DNA from: Saccharum officinarum
Taxonomy: Eukaryota > Streptophyta > Magnoliopsida > Poales > Poaceae
DNA length: 64,000 bases
Direction of reading: 5' to 3'
Assembly: GCA_020631735.1 (NCBI GenBank)
Contig: CM036223.1
Location: forward strand, 5,990,191 to 6,054,190
The translations under genes and the position numbers were made by a program. This document shows positions 48,742 through 62,357 of the stretch, in pieces; position 1 is the stretch's first letter, and every line of letters starts with the position of its first letter. The notes beneath the pieces are model-generated. The model did not search any database and was not told where the DNA came from. It worked only from the letters and a program-made list of their open reading frames with translations.

Positions 48742-50387
48742 CACTACAAGAAACTTGATAATCCGTGACGATTCTCGGTGACAAATTTACAAACCGTCAC
48801 TAATAGGCGTAATCCATGACGATATTCATTTTTTCGTCATGGATGAGCCCACTGGATATTCCCAGCCCGCTAACTCGTGTCAATTTTATCAGGATCGTCA
48901 CAGTGTATGATTTTGAATTCGTCATACTCTAGTTAGCCCAAAATAGTAGTCCTGCTATCAATATTTAGTGCAAAGAAAAATAGAAAATGTGATTGCAAAA
49001 AGTACCAAACCCAAAAGACAATTTGTTAAATTATCTAAACATAATAATTTTGTTACTTTGTTACATGTATATTTTTTTTGCGATAACTTTGTTACATGTA
49101 TATGATGGATATATGGCAAAACTAAAAATATTCTCCATATAGTGCGGATGGGGAAAAAATTGCACCTAAGCAGGATTTGAACACAAGATTTGCAAGAAAG
49201 TAGCAACATGTCTTACCATTCGAGCTACTTAATGTGCACTTAAGTCTTTTTATTTATTTACCGGCCCAGCATCACAGTAGGCTTGGCTCATTCACTCGAG
49301 TTGTCCAGCATCTGCGGTCTTGCCCACGCCGTGGCCCAACACTGGAGTATTGGGTATTACGGGGCCATAAGATTGGTGTTGCAAAGTAGTCCCTATCATT
49401 CAGAAACTAGTATCTTATCTGTAAATTTTTTCGTGGTGTTTCTCTAAATCTAGGATTAGGATATAGATGTGTGCAAGTTGATATTAGATGCCTTGTCCCT
49501 CAAATGAATTAGATTACTACTTTCTATTAATCTGCTGTCTTATCCGTCAAATGAATCTATTACTACTTTCTATTAATCTGTTGTGTTCAGTAGCTTGCTG
49601 CTAATTATTGTGTTCTATTTTTTTGACATGCAGTTCAGATGAACATTAGCCGCAGATGAACACTTGCTGCAGGTGTGCAGCATTTTGCCGCTGCATCTGC
49701 ATCTATTAAGCTGCTGAAGTTGTATGCATTTTTTGGAATCTCTATTTTGTTGTTGGCTTATGTGCCATGGTAAACTGCAAGGTTGATGGATGTTTGTATG
49801 CTAACTGATCTCAGATGAAAATTTATGTGATATGGCGTTGGATGGAAATATAAGATTTTTTTATTTATGTGCTGCTACAGTTATAGCTGTATGTGCTGTG
49901 TATACAAGTGTATTAGCAAAAATGGGCTGTATATATGGGCTTCAAAATGGCAGAAATTGGGCTACCAAAATGGCTGAAATTGCGCTGCCAAAATGGCTGA
50001 AAAAGGGCTCCGAAAATAGCTAAAATTGAGCCAAAAATTGGTCCATCTTAGATTTTGGCCTGTTAATAAATAGGCGGAGGTAGAGCTCACGTCATCGTCC
50101 ACGTAAGCATCCATGATGACATGGCAATTCATCCGTGACGTTTATTTTTCGTTACAGGAAATGGATTTGGGCTGGGCTAACTAGGCCTCGGGCTCTACCG
50201 TGACAATTTAAGATCATCACCGATTTCGTTAATCTGTGACGATTTTCGACAAAACGTCACGGAGGTTAATCCATGACGCTCAATCTATGACGATATCTGA
50301 AATCATCAAAGATGCTGTTTGGTGACGTTTTTTTTGGTGATCCGTGACGAAAAATTTTCATCACAGATTAACAGAATTCTTGTAGTG
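48742..50387. mobile_element. Complete non-autonomous CACTA element, 3-bp TSD, empty site visible
   Basis: Begins CACTACAAGAAACTTGATAA and ends cagaattcttgtagtg, inverted CACTA-type termini. Subterminal motifs around cgtgacgattt / cgtcacgg recur at both ends. Flanks are TAC (48,739-48,741) and TAT (50,388-50,390), one change apart. The unit 1 copy near 30,837 reads gagagctacggccggcg without the insert, which proves the insertion. At 1,646 bp it lacks transposase genes. A gggctaccaaaatggctgaa-like motif is repeated about three times near 49,930-50,010. Confidence 0.9.
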
Positions 50388-50554
50388 TATGGCCGGCGAT
50401 CGAGAGGCTTTGGAAGAGACGTACTGGATCCAGATTACTCACCAGTGGAGCATCAGGCAGACTGGAGTCGTCAGCTTTCTGCCAGTTTTGTTGCTCTGCT
50501 CGCCCTCACCAAGCCCTTGACAGTTGTGGGAAAAACTTTCTGCAGTGCTAACAC

Positions 50555-50849
50555 CCCGAACATCCCAACGGACACCCACGCCTTCACGCCGTTCCGTGCG
50601 CTCCACACGGGACCATGTCGCCTCAACGTCACCAACATTGAGAAGAGGAAGAGGCGGCGGTGCCCGCCTACACCTTTGGTTCGGAAGGACCCGCGGTGTG
50701 CTCCTGCCGCGGCATCGTATCAGATGCCCAACCCGCACCGGGAGGAGGAGACACCGAGGCGAGGTAGCAGAAGGTGAGGAGGGAGAAGAATCACCTGATC
50801 TACTTTTAAAACATCTAGATGCAGCACTTGTAACATACGACTGAAGACA
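50555..50849. mobile_element. Second copy of the GCAACAT-repeat element, cut by the assembly gap
   Basis: Matches the head of the element at about 13,480-13,735 (cacccacgc, cgcgctccacacg-like, then gatctacttttaaaacatct). It stops abruptly at the N run, so the contig ends inside this element. Confidence 0.65.
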
Positions 50850-50949
50850 NNNNNNNNNNNNNNNNNNNNNNNNNNNNNNNNNNNNNNNNNNNNNNNNNNN
50901 NNNNNNNNNNNNNNNNNNNNNNNNNNNNNNNNNNNNNNNNNNNNNNNNN
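50850..50949. other. Assembly gap of exactly 100 N
   Basis: A run of 100 N, the usual placeholder for a gap of unknown size. The left side ends within a dispersed repeat; the right side begins inside a copy of the solo LTR seen at 33,197-35,857. Confidence 0.99.
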
Positions 50950-52953
50950 TTCCGCCACAGCCGCTGCCGCCGATCGTATTGTCCATGTTTTACTTCCTGT
51001 GATATACATCTACAGGCATATTGAAAATTCTATCTCTTTATATCAATTCATTCATTGTATGTCTTTGAGAGTTCATCCTTATTCACGTTCAGTAGATGCA
51101 ACTGTGGTTAGTTTGTCCAATAGCAGAACCGCCCGTCCATCCGGTTGCCCAGTTGCTTAACTAGCTTGTTGACATCATCATTATGTCACACCCACTTTAT
51201 TGCCGTTTTCCTTTAGAAAAATAAATCCTGAAATACAATAGAAATACATATATATACAATCTTGTCTAGATCATATCTTCCATGTTTTAACTCCGATTTG
51301 ATCCGTTCAAGTTGCGTTAGGTTCGTATTTGCGAGCTCTACATGTTAGTGTAGTTGTACAGTTGGTTTTGATAATTTATTTTTTGAGTTTATAATTAAGT
51401 ATTTATTTATCTATAGGAAATCTTAGAAAATTCATAATTTTCACGTTTTAACTTCGAATTTGGTGATCTTTGCGTCTGTGTGATCGTAGAAATGTGTAGA
51501 AGAGTTTTATAAACTTTTATTACTGTTTTGTTACTGTTGGTGTATTGTTCTAATTGTATCTCTTTGTTTGCTTCGTGTATGTTTGATTGGATGCATGTGT
51601 GTTGTTGATTGATGATCGGGTATAGAAGGTGAGCAGTATCTGGACGATCAGGAGTATTATTTTGAGCCAGACCAGCAGTATCATCAGGAAAGCTTTGATT
51701 AAGGCAAGTATAACATGGGACCATTCTTGTTGTCCTATTCACTGAAATTATCATACATATGCATGTGTCTTCCTTGACAACCATAGAGATTATAACTTAG
51801 CTATTGATATCTTGTTTCCTTGTCAACCTTGGGGATGCATTTGGGTAGCTATTGCTAGTGCTTAATTATGAACAATGATCTTGTAATTTGACTGATGGAT
51901 TAAGCAACCAACCATTAAGATGATTTTATTACTGTTGAAAAGGGGGCTAGAGCAAGGGTTTATATTGTTGCTCTGGTTTCTCTCCGTAAGGGACTTACCT
52001 GTAAGTGATAACCGGGACATACAGTACAGCTATGAGGGCTATATGGCTCTGGCTCTAGTTGTTCAAGAGACCTTTTCTAGCTTGTTAGTGGTTACCTTAA
52101 ATGGCGTAAGAAAGGCTTGCCACGTTGGGTGTAGTGCGAGCCCCTGGCCTAGTGTGTATAGGCTGCGGTTGTTGTGCCACCGGGAAGGGGGGTTCTACAT
52201 CTGCCTGCCGAGTGAATCTAATGGCCCTAACTTGTTAGACAAACTTTTGAATGGCTTTATATGGTTTTCAGTGTTTTGGGAGTAATTAACCCATGCATTT
52301 GGAAATCATGACTCACAGTGAAAGTGTACACCTCTGCGCAGAGTTAAAAACTGGTATATAGCCGTGCTCACGGATACGAGCGGCCTTGGGGATTCTTACA
52401 GAATAGTTGATCACCATTATTATATCATGCTTAATTATTGTTGATTATTATTATGCTCATGTTAATGCTATTCATTATCCTTATTACAATTGATCATTGA
52501 TTCATTAATGGGATTGGATTACCTTGATGCTACTCAATTGCTAATTATATGATGATTAAAAGCTAAACGCAGTCAAACAGTGTCTAGCCTTTTTGAGCCT
52601 CATGAACCCTGTGTTATACTTGTTGAGTTCGACATGGACTCACTCTTGCTATTTCCCCCACACTCCAGTGTGTAATAAGATGCTACTCGGAAAAAGGACA
52701 AAGGTGTAGTGGAGTTTTCAGAAGACTAGTAGAAGTGCTAGGCATATGTTACCCCCAGTCAGCCGTCCCTGAGAAGAATGGAGCCCGAAGTTTAGTCACC
52801 GTTCCGCGATACTCTGATGTAAGTGTTAATATAGCTATGTATACGTTATATAATAACATTGTTTCTGATACTTTTTCATTCTGGCATTGTGTGGACTTCC
52901 TGGGCACACATATGATTAGCCTGGTTTTGTTCTTTAGAAAACCGGGTGTGACA
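50950..52953. mobile_element. Solo long LTR, second occurrence, 5' part missing at the gap
   Basis: Corresponds to 33,851-35,857, ending GGGTGTGACA. The first 654 bp of the LTR are not present because the sequence starts at the gap. Confidence 0.85.
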
Positions 52954-53592
52954 ATCCACGGTACTGTTCTCGGCTTGAGAGAGTCAGAGGACCGACGGCT
53001 AAGGCTATGAGGGGCACTAGGAACGCCGGCCGTGGGGCTTCGTAGCGTCATGCCGTAACCTGACATCCCGTAGGGAAAACCGGTGGCAGAGAGACCACAG
53101 TCGATTACGGTAGCAGCCAACTGGCTGGTTGTAGCGGCGGTATGCCGGTAGGACTGGATGACGGCGACGGAACAGTCGAGATCGGTGATGGCCGTGGTCA
53201 GCTGATCCGGTGTCATCGGTGAGGAAGTGACCCGCGGCGGCTCATCGTAACCTGGCATCTCCGATATCAGATTGTTATGGACGCTGTTGGGATCGAGAGG
53301 GGAGAGTCGAGGGGAGCGACGTCGACGGATGTGATACAGTATCCGCGGTACTGTTCACGGCTTGAGAGAGTCAGAGGACTGACGGCTAAGGCTATGAGGG
53401 GCACTGGGAACACCGGCCGTGAGGCTTCGTCCACGATCGACAAGAGAGAAGGTTTTTCCTTCTAATCTCTTACTTGATTAGATTGATACATCTCCTCTCA
53501 TTTATATAGAGAAGATGTCTTATTTGACCCCTAAGCAAGCGACTAATTAACCCTAACAGGCTAAGGCCCATAGGCCCTTGACTCTTCTAACA
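52954..53592 (-). mobile_element. Partial LTR (b), internal fragment and LTR (c), second occurrence
   Basis: Copy of 35,858-36,499: truncated LTR to 53,043, internal fragment 53,044-53,272, and full LTR 53,273-53,592 ending TAACA. A 2-bp deletion and several single-base indels distinguish it from the first occurrence. Confidence 0.85.
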
Positions 53593-54124
53593 ACAAACCT
53601 CTCTGGTTAAGTTGCTTTGTGGAAGAGATGCAACCATATATGTTAGTGATTTGGATGTGATGGCCGGGGTTTGCAGCAGTTTGCAGGTTCTACGTATTAG
53701 CTACGAACATAAACCAAATTAAACCACCACCAAACTCAACGGTGAAAGAGAAAGGAACCAAAAGCAAAGCAAATGCCGCTTTCGTACGGTGGAGATGTAA
53801 GGCCCGTACGGATGTTGAAACATGAACCGTGTGGGTCTGTTCAATTTTCAGTTTTTTTTAAGAAAAATGGATTACTGGGAGTAGATTCTTGGTTAAGCAA
53901 ATTATGAGGAGGCTAGCTAGCTTGTAGATTTCTCCCAGCAACGCCTGAATCGCTGAATCTCTGCAGAACACTAGTTTACAGATCGACATGGTAGCTCGGC
54001 GTTGAAAAATCGATCACACACACTGCACGCAGAAGGATGATGAAAGAAGCAGCAAAATAAAGGCAGTACAAGCTCAAGATAGTTTATATATATGTTCATT
54101 CAGTTCATCCAAAAGGAAGCCAAT

Positions 54125-54530
54125 TACCAAAAAAGGTGCCCATGTAACATGCTGCAGGTGACTACTTAGATCTCTCTGTCTCAATGTCAATAGTTAATCT
54201 GAATCTGAAAGAGGTATTTATTTTGTCAGTTAATCTGAATCTGAAGGAAAGAGTATAAAGGAATACCAAAAGAGGTGTCCATGTAACATGCTGCAGGTAA
54301 CTAGATCTCTCTCTCTCTCTCTCTCTGATTGTTAATTGTTAATCATAATCTGAAGGAAATAGTTTTCAGTTAAAATGTATCTGAAGGAAAGAGTATAAAG
54401 GAATACCAAAAGAGGTGTCCATGTAACATGCTGCAGGTAACTAGATCTCTCTCTCTCTCTGATTGTTAATTGTTAATCAGAATCTGAAGGAAATAGTTTT
54501 CAGTTAAAATGAATCTGATGAAGGAAATAA
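54125..54530. repeat. Three-copy minisatellite with (TC)n, second occurrence
   Basis: Corresponds to 37,040-37,430 with the same number of units. Confidence 0.8.
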
Positions 54531-55042
54531 AAGCTAGCACTGGTACGGGTGTGTATACAACAACAATCATGGTAAAGCTGAAGCATGTACTGCAGCATCA
54601 GGTGATCTCCGATCATTGGCAAAATGGCAAGTGGTGGATCATGGTAAGTGCTAGAGTTTTCAACCTGAGCTGTTCCATCGGCATACTGTCTACCAAAAAA
54701 GATGGGCCGGGACAGCTGGATGGATGCATCTGCAGCAGGCCATCAGGACCGGTTTTTAATGAATTGATTATAGGGTGATTAAGAGAGAGATGGAGTGTCA
54801 GATGTGTGTGGTGTGATGGGCAAACAAAGAAATCATGTGGCTGGATGCTGTCTCTCGCTGTACCTCTGCTCCTTCATGTCACCTTCCGTTCTACACAGTA
54901 ACTGACACCTGGCGGCCGACGATAATCTCAGGTATTCTAGTGTCTCTATGGCCTATACTGTGTTTCACGGCCCTCTCATATAGGTCACCTTAATTTGGTT
55001 TTAGGAACTTCACCTATTTTTTTTTCACACGTTGTTAGATAG

Positions 55043-55195
55043 TTTTTTTTGAAAACCTGGCAAGAGCACGGCCTCTCGATTAAAGAAGGAAAGAAGTTCT
55101 ATGTATAGAAAAGCTCGGAAGTCCGGCTAGCCCCACCGGACACACACAGAAAACAGGAAACACCCAGCTCCTACCCCTCTTGGGGTTATACAGTG
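55043..55195. mobile_element. Retroposed fragment with poly-T start, second occurrence
   Basis: Copy of 37,949-38,101. Confidence 0.5.
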
Positions 55196-55237
55196 TAGGC
55201 TAATTAAGTTGGGTTGTTAAGTACCCTAAAACACTTA

Positions 55238-56080
55238 TCAATGTCCTTGGTTTTCAAGGCCACTTGTCGAGCATCCATGGTCACGTCTTGAAAAATCCTT
55301 CTGTTTCTTTCCTTCTATATATATGTTCCACATCGTGTATATCACCACCTCGTTGAAGTGTCGTCGTCGCTCCCTTGGGACTTTGGTTACCGCTTGTTCC
55401 CACCATGTTCTTATCTCTGTTGGTTGGGTGTGATGCCAAATGAAGTCACACTTTGTTGAATAGTAACAATACTCGTAGACTAGTTGCCTGATATGAGGAA
55501 AACGCTGACTTACTATTAACACCATTATTAGTCTGACCAAGGCTAACTTGATGACACGCAGACCCGCTTGGTCCCACCATGTTCTTATCTCTGTTGGTTG
55601 GTCTGATGCCAAATTAAGTCACACTGTCGGACAGTAACAGTACTCGTAGACTAGTTGCCTGATATGAGTAAAACGCTGGCTTTCTATGAATACCATGATT
55701 AGTCTGACCAAGGCTAACCTTGATGACACGCAGACCAAGGCTAACTTGATGACACGCAGGCATTGTCTTCGAATTGTAGTCATTCACCACGCCAATCTAT
55801 AACATCTTCTCGTCCCAACTCCGAACCCTCTAATTTTTTCTAAGCTTCCTTCCCCAACCCTGGCTTTTTTGGGAACTCACTCAAGAGGTTGGCATAATTG
55901 CCGGAGAAACCTAAATCTGTTGTGTCTGGAACCTCATACTTGCCATCAGGTACTTGAAAACGAAACCACCCCCAACCCCGTCCTCTGGTCGCGGTTCTCT
56001 TCCATCTTTTCCTACACCGGCCCAAACATGGACATGAACTTGATCTTTTGTATATAAACTGTTACTCCATCCGTGGCTAA
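55238..56080 (-). pseudogene. Ribosome-inactivating-protein-like pseudogene, second occurrence
   Basis: Copy of 38,144-38,990. Loss of one base near 55,602 (gttggtctg in place of gttgggtctg) and of three bases near 55,626 puts the two tandem catalytic segments in different frames, so it is one step more broken than the first occurrence. Whether these are real changes or sequence errors is unknown. Confidence 0.5.
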
Positions 56081-57073
56081 ACCTGCCAAAATGGGCAATG
56101 ATCAACTAAAGCAAAGGATAATATGCTAAATCTAGATAGCACAAATAAACTTTCTTATTATATATACTAAAAAGTATGGCTATGTTATTTGAGTTCCTAT
56201 GAGTTGGCACCAATATCGAAAATACGAAATAAAAAAATAAAAAAATACGCCTCTAACAATTGGTGACTTGCTCATACGTTATGATAGCTGTTGCCGTGCT
56301 GCGGCGCTGGCGGCACTATAGTGGCCCCTAAGCTAGTAGTGTTTTGTGAGAATGCAGTATGTAGTTAATATGGCTGAACAAAACACTCAAAAAAGTTGCA
56401 CGTATATTGGTCAACTGATCTCCATCCACTTGTTCACTCTTTTGAGCATGGCTTGCTTAAATTTGATGGCTTCCAATGTCTCAAGATATACCACTAGGCT
56501 TGGATACAATAGATACTTCAAGAATGCCATGGATGCATAGCTACTGAACTAGAACCAGTTTGCCTACTACTTGTATTGCAAACATCTTCCCCTGCAAGTA
56601 CATACATTATATATTCAGCCTTGGTACTCTGCATTTTTAATCCAACATGTAGTAGTTGTGCCATTTATCATGACATTGCTATGAGCAGCTAGTGAGCACT
56701 GTCATGCATTTCATCCTAGTTCCAATGACCATTTCCTGATGAGTTCAATTGTTTCTTATTTGACGAGCAGCATGATCGGTTGCTCCTGTTCCCCAGCATA
56801 CACAATACTTGTACTTGTCTTTATCCATAAAAATGTCATGCAGGTAAGTCTACGCGTCGGCTCCACTCTACGTCTCTATTCTTGGTCTCAACAGAGTTAC
56901 TACATAGATGATACTTTTCCTCCTACGAGCCTTGGTGTCCAACATTTGCTCGCCCATGCACTGCATGTCTTCAAACAACCTTGCATGGATAAATAAGATC
57001 TCTGAGTACACTCCTGATCATGGCTTCACTAATTTTTATGGCCTTCGATATCTCAAGATAAACTACTGAGCTT

Positions 57074-57248
57074 TTTTACAATGGTTGGGAAAGTACCATG
57101 GTACTTTTAGATACTTTTTTTTTTACAAAATCTTGATCTAGCCCACCTATTTTAGTACTTCCAGGTACTTTTGAGCTGGTACTTCTTATTTCTACGCCGT
57201 CCGATTTCCTCCGATGGGGGGTCCCTAATTTTTCCAACCATTATAAAA
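57074..57248. mobile_element. Short inverted-repeat MITE, second occurrence
   Basis: Copy of 39,985-40,159, with the same ends. Confidence 0.6.
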
Positions 57249-58633
57249 TTTCTCAAACTACTAAGCTCGTGTTGACAGCCAAAATATGTAGGTATGGCAT
57301 ATACCGAACTATAGCAGCAGATCACTTGCTACTGCTGCTTCCCACCATGATGGTCCCCTGCAAACATATACATACTACATTTTTAACCGAACATGCAGTA
57401 GCAATGAACTAGTTTGCCATTGCTAGAGTGGGTACTGAGCACCGTCAACAATATGGACTGTTCGTTGCTTTCCTATCCGATGAGCAGCATGATCGGTAAG
57501 AGTGTTAATTATAAAACAATTTTACAATATTTAAGAATTATTTTGCCCTTTATAGGTGTTAAAACCTCAATACATAAACTCTGCTATTGGGTGGTAAGGA
57601 AAAATTGAAAGTTTATTTCTTAACAAAAAAATGTGGAGATTATGTAATGCTTACTCTCGAACTTTTTGTTTTTTTGTCGTTTGTAGAAGCATTCGGCTTT
57701 AACTAGATCCTTGACAGTGGGTAAATGAGTGGATTCCATTTGCTTGCTTGGTTCCATGTGCCGAGATGTCATCTGAGATCATGTATATGTTATGAAGCAC
57801 TCTAGGGCCCTTGTGGAATGGGGAATTTCATAGGGATCGCTTCTAAAATTTCAGAAATCACTTCTAGAAATTTCATAGGAAACAACATACAAAATATGGA
57901 AAAAAAACTCTGCCTTCTAAAGGGCTTATTAATTTCAATTAGTGTCGTCCATCCATAAACATTTTGTCCCCGCTGTTGTGATCATGTCGGGTGTCGTTAT
58001 GCTATGTTCCAAGGGTTGTTTCTTTTATCTGGGACTTTTTTTAAGAAAAAAAACATCTGTTTCGTATCTTAATTTGGGTTTATGGAGCCAAATTCATGTC
58101 CATTCTTTTCTGTCTTTCTTCTTCTTCTTCTTTTGCCTTACTTCCTAGGAGTCTTCACGCCTAATAACTGGGTAATAAGGAGTCTTCACTGCATAACACT
58201 CTACATTTTATTTCATACAGTTGCTCGTTTTGGCTGCACATAAAAATGTTAATTAAGGGGCCAACTTATCGGACTATGTCTAAAAATTAATTTTTACTCG
58301 GTGTTACTAGCCTATCGAGGAATTTCTATGGGTGATATGAATTGCATCGTGCAAATCAATTTCAAAAGACGGTTGATAAGGTGACTTGTTTCTATAAATA
58401 TTTGCCATACAATTAAATTCACGATATTTTCAAATGAATTCAAGGATAAATATACATTTTAAGCTATAAGATTTTCCTAAATTCAAAATTTTGTCTCCAA
58501 GAGTAGTAGCAATATTGTACTGCTTATAATTTTATATGGAGGGAGTATATTTGAAACACAACACAAAAGCTCTGAAACTCTAGTTCATTTGTCTCTCACG
58601 ATAGACTTGAACTCCGCTCTTGAGATTTTTGTT

Positions 58634-59229
58634 TCAAGAGGTTGCTTGAGGGATGACATTCTTCTCCTTAGCATGCTCGGAAAATTTCTCAGCAGTTGCA
58701 GCCAATGGTGCCGTGCTGACCATAGCTTCAAGTTCTGGGTGCGCATCATCAATCTCATACTCGATAGTCGACCTTATCACCGACGAGTTGGGCCCTTTTG
58801 AAATTACCTCGAGCCGTATCATGTAGGCCAGGAACCCCAGTTTCAGAATGTCGCCATCAATGGCTTCTGCCTCCTTGATAAAGTTGTCGTTGTCAACTTT
58901 GATGAACTTCTCCTTGTAACTCTGCAGCCCAGGAATCCCTAGCAAGAGCAGGGCAGAGTAATTAAATGTTGCTACTACTATACTATATGTTACATATGCA
59001 ATATCAAAGATTATGGCAGCCACACGTGTCTTTATACAAATAAAGTTTGTCTCACCAGGAGGAAATGTTAGCTGCAAGATGGTACCAACACCGCCGTCGC
59101 CGCTGACGAGCTCGACCTTGGCGAGCACGTGCGGGAGCAGCTCCGGCAGGAGCTCCGCGGCGCGGAGCGTGCCCACAGCTCGGAGGCAGGGACGTCGGCC
59201 TCGTGCTCGTGGACCTTGCTTCCCTTCAT
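58634..59229 (-). pseudogene. PR-10 / Bet v 1-fold protein, frameshifted, second occurrence
   Basis: Exons 59229-59056 and 58938-58634 are the same lengths (174 and 305 nt) as the first occurrence, with the same intron and the same inferred 10-nt deletion after codon 19. I found no difference in the coding parts. A TATA-like box is at 59,313-59,321. If the block is an assembly duplicate, this is the same gene. Confidence 0.85.
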
Positions 59230-60683
59230 TCCTAGTTCCTCGGCCTTTCAGCTGCTGCGGTGTAGTATGCGTTAGGTGAGCGGCCTGTGGAAGCTCTCCG
59301 GTGTGCCTGCTGCATATATAGACAAGCCACACTATACCGAAAGATGCTTATCTTTTCTGCTTGGGATCTCCAAGAGCTGATGTGGCCAGACTTAGCAAGG
59401 CTGGCATTTGGCTGCATCTGCCCCTCATCAAGACGAACAAAGAGTTATTATTGCCTGATGAGCAGGCCTGAGATACTGATTACCATATGTTTGGCCGCCC
59501 TGAACCGGCCGAAGTCGGTCACTTCTTGTGTAGTCAGTCACTTGGCCGCCCTTATTTGTTTTTTTAGCAAGCTTGGCTGGTTTGGGACGACACATTTGTA
59601 TGGATACAGTCCGTGTCTGCTCCCTCTCATCATAAATACTCGTCGCAACTGATTTTTTCTATCGATCTTTAACTTTAACCAGTATTTTGTTCTTATTAAA
59701 CTGAAGTTGTTATAACCATGATAATACGAAAATTATTTTAATAAAATATAAATATATGTTTCTAAATTATTAAATATTTTAGAAACTATTGACAGCCGAA
59801 GCTTCAAAATTTTGATTGGATTTTGATCAAAGCATCAAATATTAGTGACCGAGTAGAGTATATCATGTTCTCTGTTCTAGTTGGTGTGTCCTATTTACTT
59901 ATTTGTTTGAGAAAGATATGCTGTGTCCATCTCTCTGATTAATTGGAGTGTCCTATTTACTTACTTATTTGGAAAAGATACTTTTGTGTCCCTCAAATAC
60001 GCCGGCAGACGCTTTTGTATTTAGTTTTTGCCACTAAGCAGACATGTCGCGCGCACTTATTATGTACTCCCTCCGTTCTAATTATAAGTCGCTTTGACTT
60101 TTTTGATACATCAAATTGCTACGTACAAACTCATCCCTTGTTTACGTAGTGAGTCGCCATCTCCAGCTTTTGCTTCATAGTAGGATGGAATGGGTAGCTT
60201 CACCGTAGGGTCATGGTTGCCCGATGAGTTGGAGGCACTCTAACTCGGAGCGATGCTGGGGACGTCAAGATGCTATAGTGCTGGATGGAGGATGGCATGA
60301 CTAGCCCTGGTCACTTTGGGGGGGGGGGGGGGGCAGGGGCATCACGGCGAGGCGAGCTTGATCCGCTTTGGCTCGGTGGTGAGAATAACGTGCGGGCTGA
60401 CATAGGGTCCAACAGAACATGTTGCTCGGGTGCATGGGGTGAGGCTGAAGTATGGGGATCTAAGGGTGCGATGGGAATGTTGCTCGGATGCATGGGGTGA
60501 GGCTGAAGTATGGGGATCTAGGCAAGAAGGAATTTTGTTATAGTAGAAAAGAAACGAATGTAAGCACAACAGGTTGACATAGGGTCCCATAGAACAGAGG
60601 TGATTCTCACTGCAAGCAATAGGAGCATTGTGTCAAATATGTCATCTATCCCATTTTGTCTGATCCCTCCTAACAAACAAAGA

Positions 60684-60808
60684 CACTACTACAGAAAGGT
60701 CATCACTGTCGGTAGTGAAACGTCGGTAGTGACTGCCGGTTAAGAACTAATGGTGATTAATATGCTATCACTGCTGATTTGGCGTTTGATCCGGCTGTGA
60801 TCATGGCA
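60684..60808. mobile_element. CACTA-type terminal fragment, second occurrence
   Basis: Copy of 43,596-43,720. Confidence 0.5.
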
Positions 60809-62252
60809 TGGTTACCACTAGTATATCTCTCAAATTCCATGACAATCCGCTATGGTGTTGTTGTTAGATAGTACTATTAATTCTCCTGTATAGATTCTCT
60901 TAATATACAACACAACGCAAGATAATTCTCGCAGCAACGCGCGTCTAAACACCTCTAAAAGAGATCGAATCGGAATTAATTCCATATCTCTCACTAAAAA
61001 ATGTTGTTCGCAACCGAAAGGCGTCCAACGACGTGAGCAGAGGCCCTCTGCGCATGCCGTTCTGGCCAAGAGCAGGGCCGCCTCCCCCAGGGGCTAGCAC
61101 TGCACGGCCACGCTGCCACCAGGCCCGTCCCAGAGGGGGGGGGGCAGGCAGTGCGACGCCCATGGGCCCATTGCTGGTGGGGTCCAGGAGTATATGTGTG
61201 TCATAGTATATGTATATGTATATGTATATGTGTATGTATTGGCGCAAAGGTCCAGGTACAGTTCACTCTGCACGGGCGACTAGTCCGCGGCTCCGTGCCG
61301 CCGTAGGTGGCTGTCTGCAGCAGCCCTTCCTCACGACTCTGCAGTCGTTCCTCACGACTTCCTGACTAGCGTGATTTGTTGAATGTGGCCGTTCGTTGCG
61401 TAATCTTCGCTGCTGCAGCGATTTTAGTTACATCCTTATAGAGCTAGGTCTGCACCTGCTGACTGCAGTAGTGCAGTTTTTGCTTGAGCTAACATTTTAC
61501 CTTTCGTCTTTCTAATCCAGTCCATATGACCATATAGGCAACCATGTATCATGCGAGAAGTTGATCTGTTAATCAATTCATCAAGTGGCGAGTGGCTGCA
61601 AGTAATTTCTTTCTAAACTGAAATCATTTCATATTACATGAAATTTTTATACAGTCGCTATTTTCTATGATCTAATTATATATTGGTTAATTAATAACTC
61701 TTATTAGTAGTACAATATATACAATATATAATCATCGTATAAGAAAGTTATCATTAGGCCATTTTGTTTTACTCGCCCAAGGGCCCTTAAAATTGCTGGG
61801 ACGGCCCTGGCTGCCACCAGCACGCAGGAGAAGGTGGCGTACCCTTACGCTAGAACCGACGCGATGTTGAAGCAGCCCGCAGTGTGGAACGGCAAGGTTA
61901 CTTACTGCTGATGGAGTTGGAGCACGCGATGGCGCGCACACAACAACTAGTCCCACGAATGTGAACAACTTGCCCACACCACAAAGAGGACGCCGTGGAT
62001 TTCTACTACCCGGATGAGCCAGAGATGTCGACGGTGAGCTGCGTCGTGAGCAGAGCAAGAGACGTCCACCACACAGCCTCGATGAAGACACCACCTCGAC
62101 GGTCAATCACATGCGCCGACGTGCGGGTCCTATGTGGGCTTGCGACGCAGGTCAGGCCGACGGCCAACCTCCTGACTGACACAGGATGCTTTGCCCCTGC
62201 TTTGATCCATATCGACGGCCAACCGAGACTGAAAGTGGAGGGGGGATGTGGG

Positions 62253-62357
62253 TTCGGTACTGTCAAGTGCCAACCCAGCCAGCGGAGTTAGCACGGCCAG
62301 CCAGACTTGGCTAGTGTATCTGCAGGTGCAGAACAAATGGCCGGCTGTCTTTGGTTC
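62253..62357 (-). pseudogene. LINE zf-RVT remnant, second occurrence
   Basis: Copy of 45,164-45,268 with the same residues. Confidence 0.5.

Larger units (their letters stand above)
31230..50540. repeat. Old tandem duplication, unit 2 (inflated by insertions)
   Basis: Counterpart of 24,990-31,070 with blocks in the same order. It is about three times longer because of the LTR cluster (31,792-36,499), a MITE (39,985-40,159), a retroposed fragment (37,949-38,101), the CACTA element (48,742-50,387) and a segment with PR-10 and lectin-kinase sequences (41,440-46,755) missing from unit 1. Confidence 0.8.
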
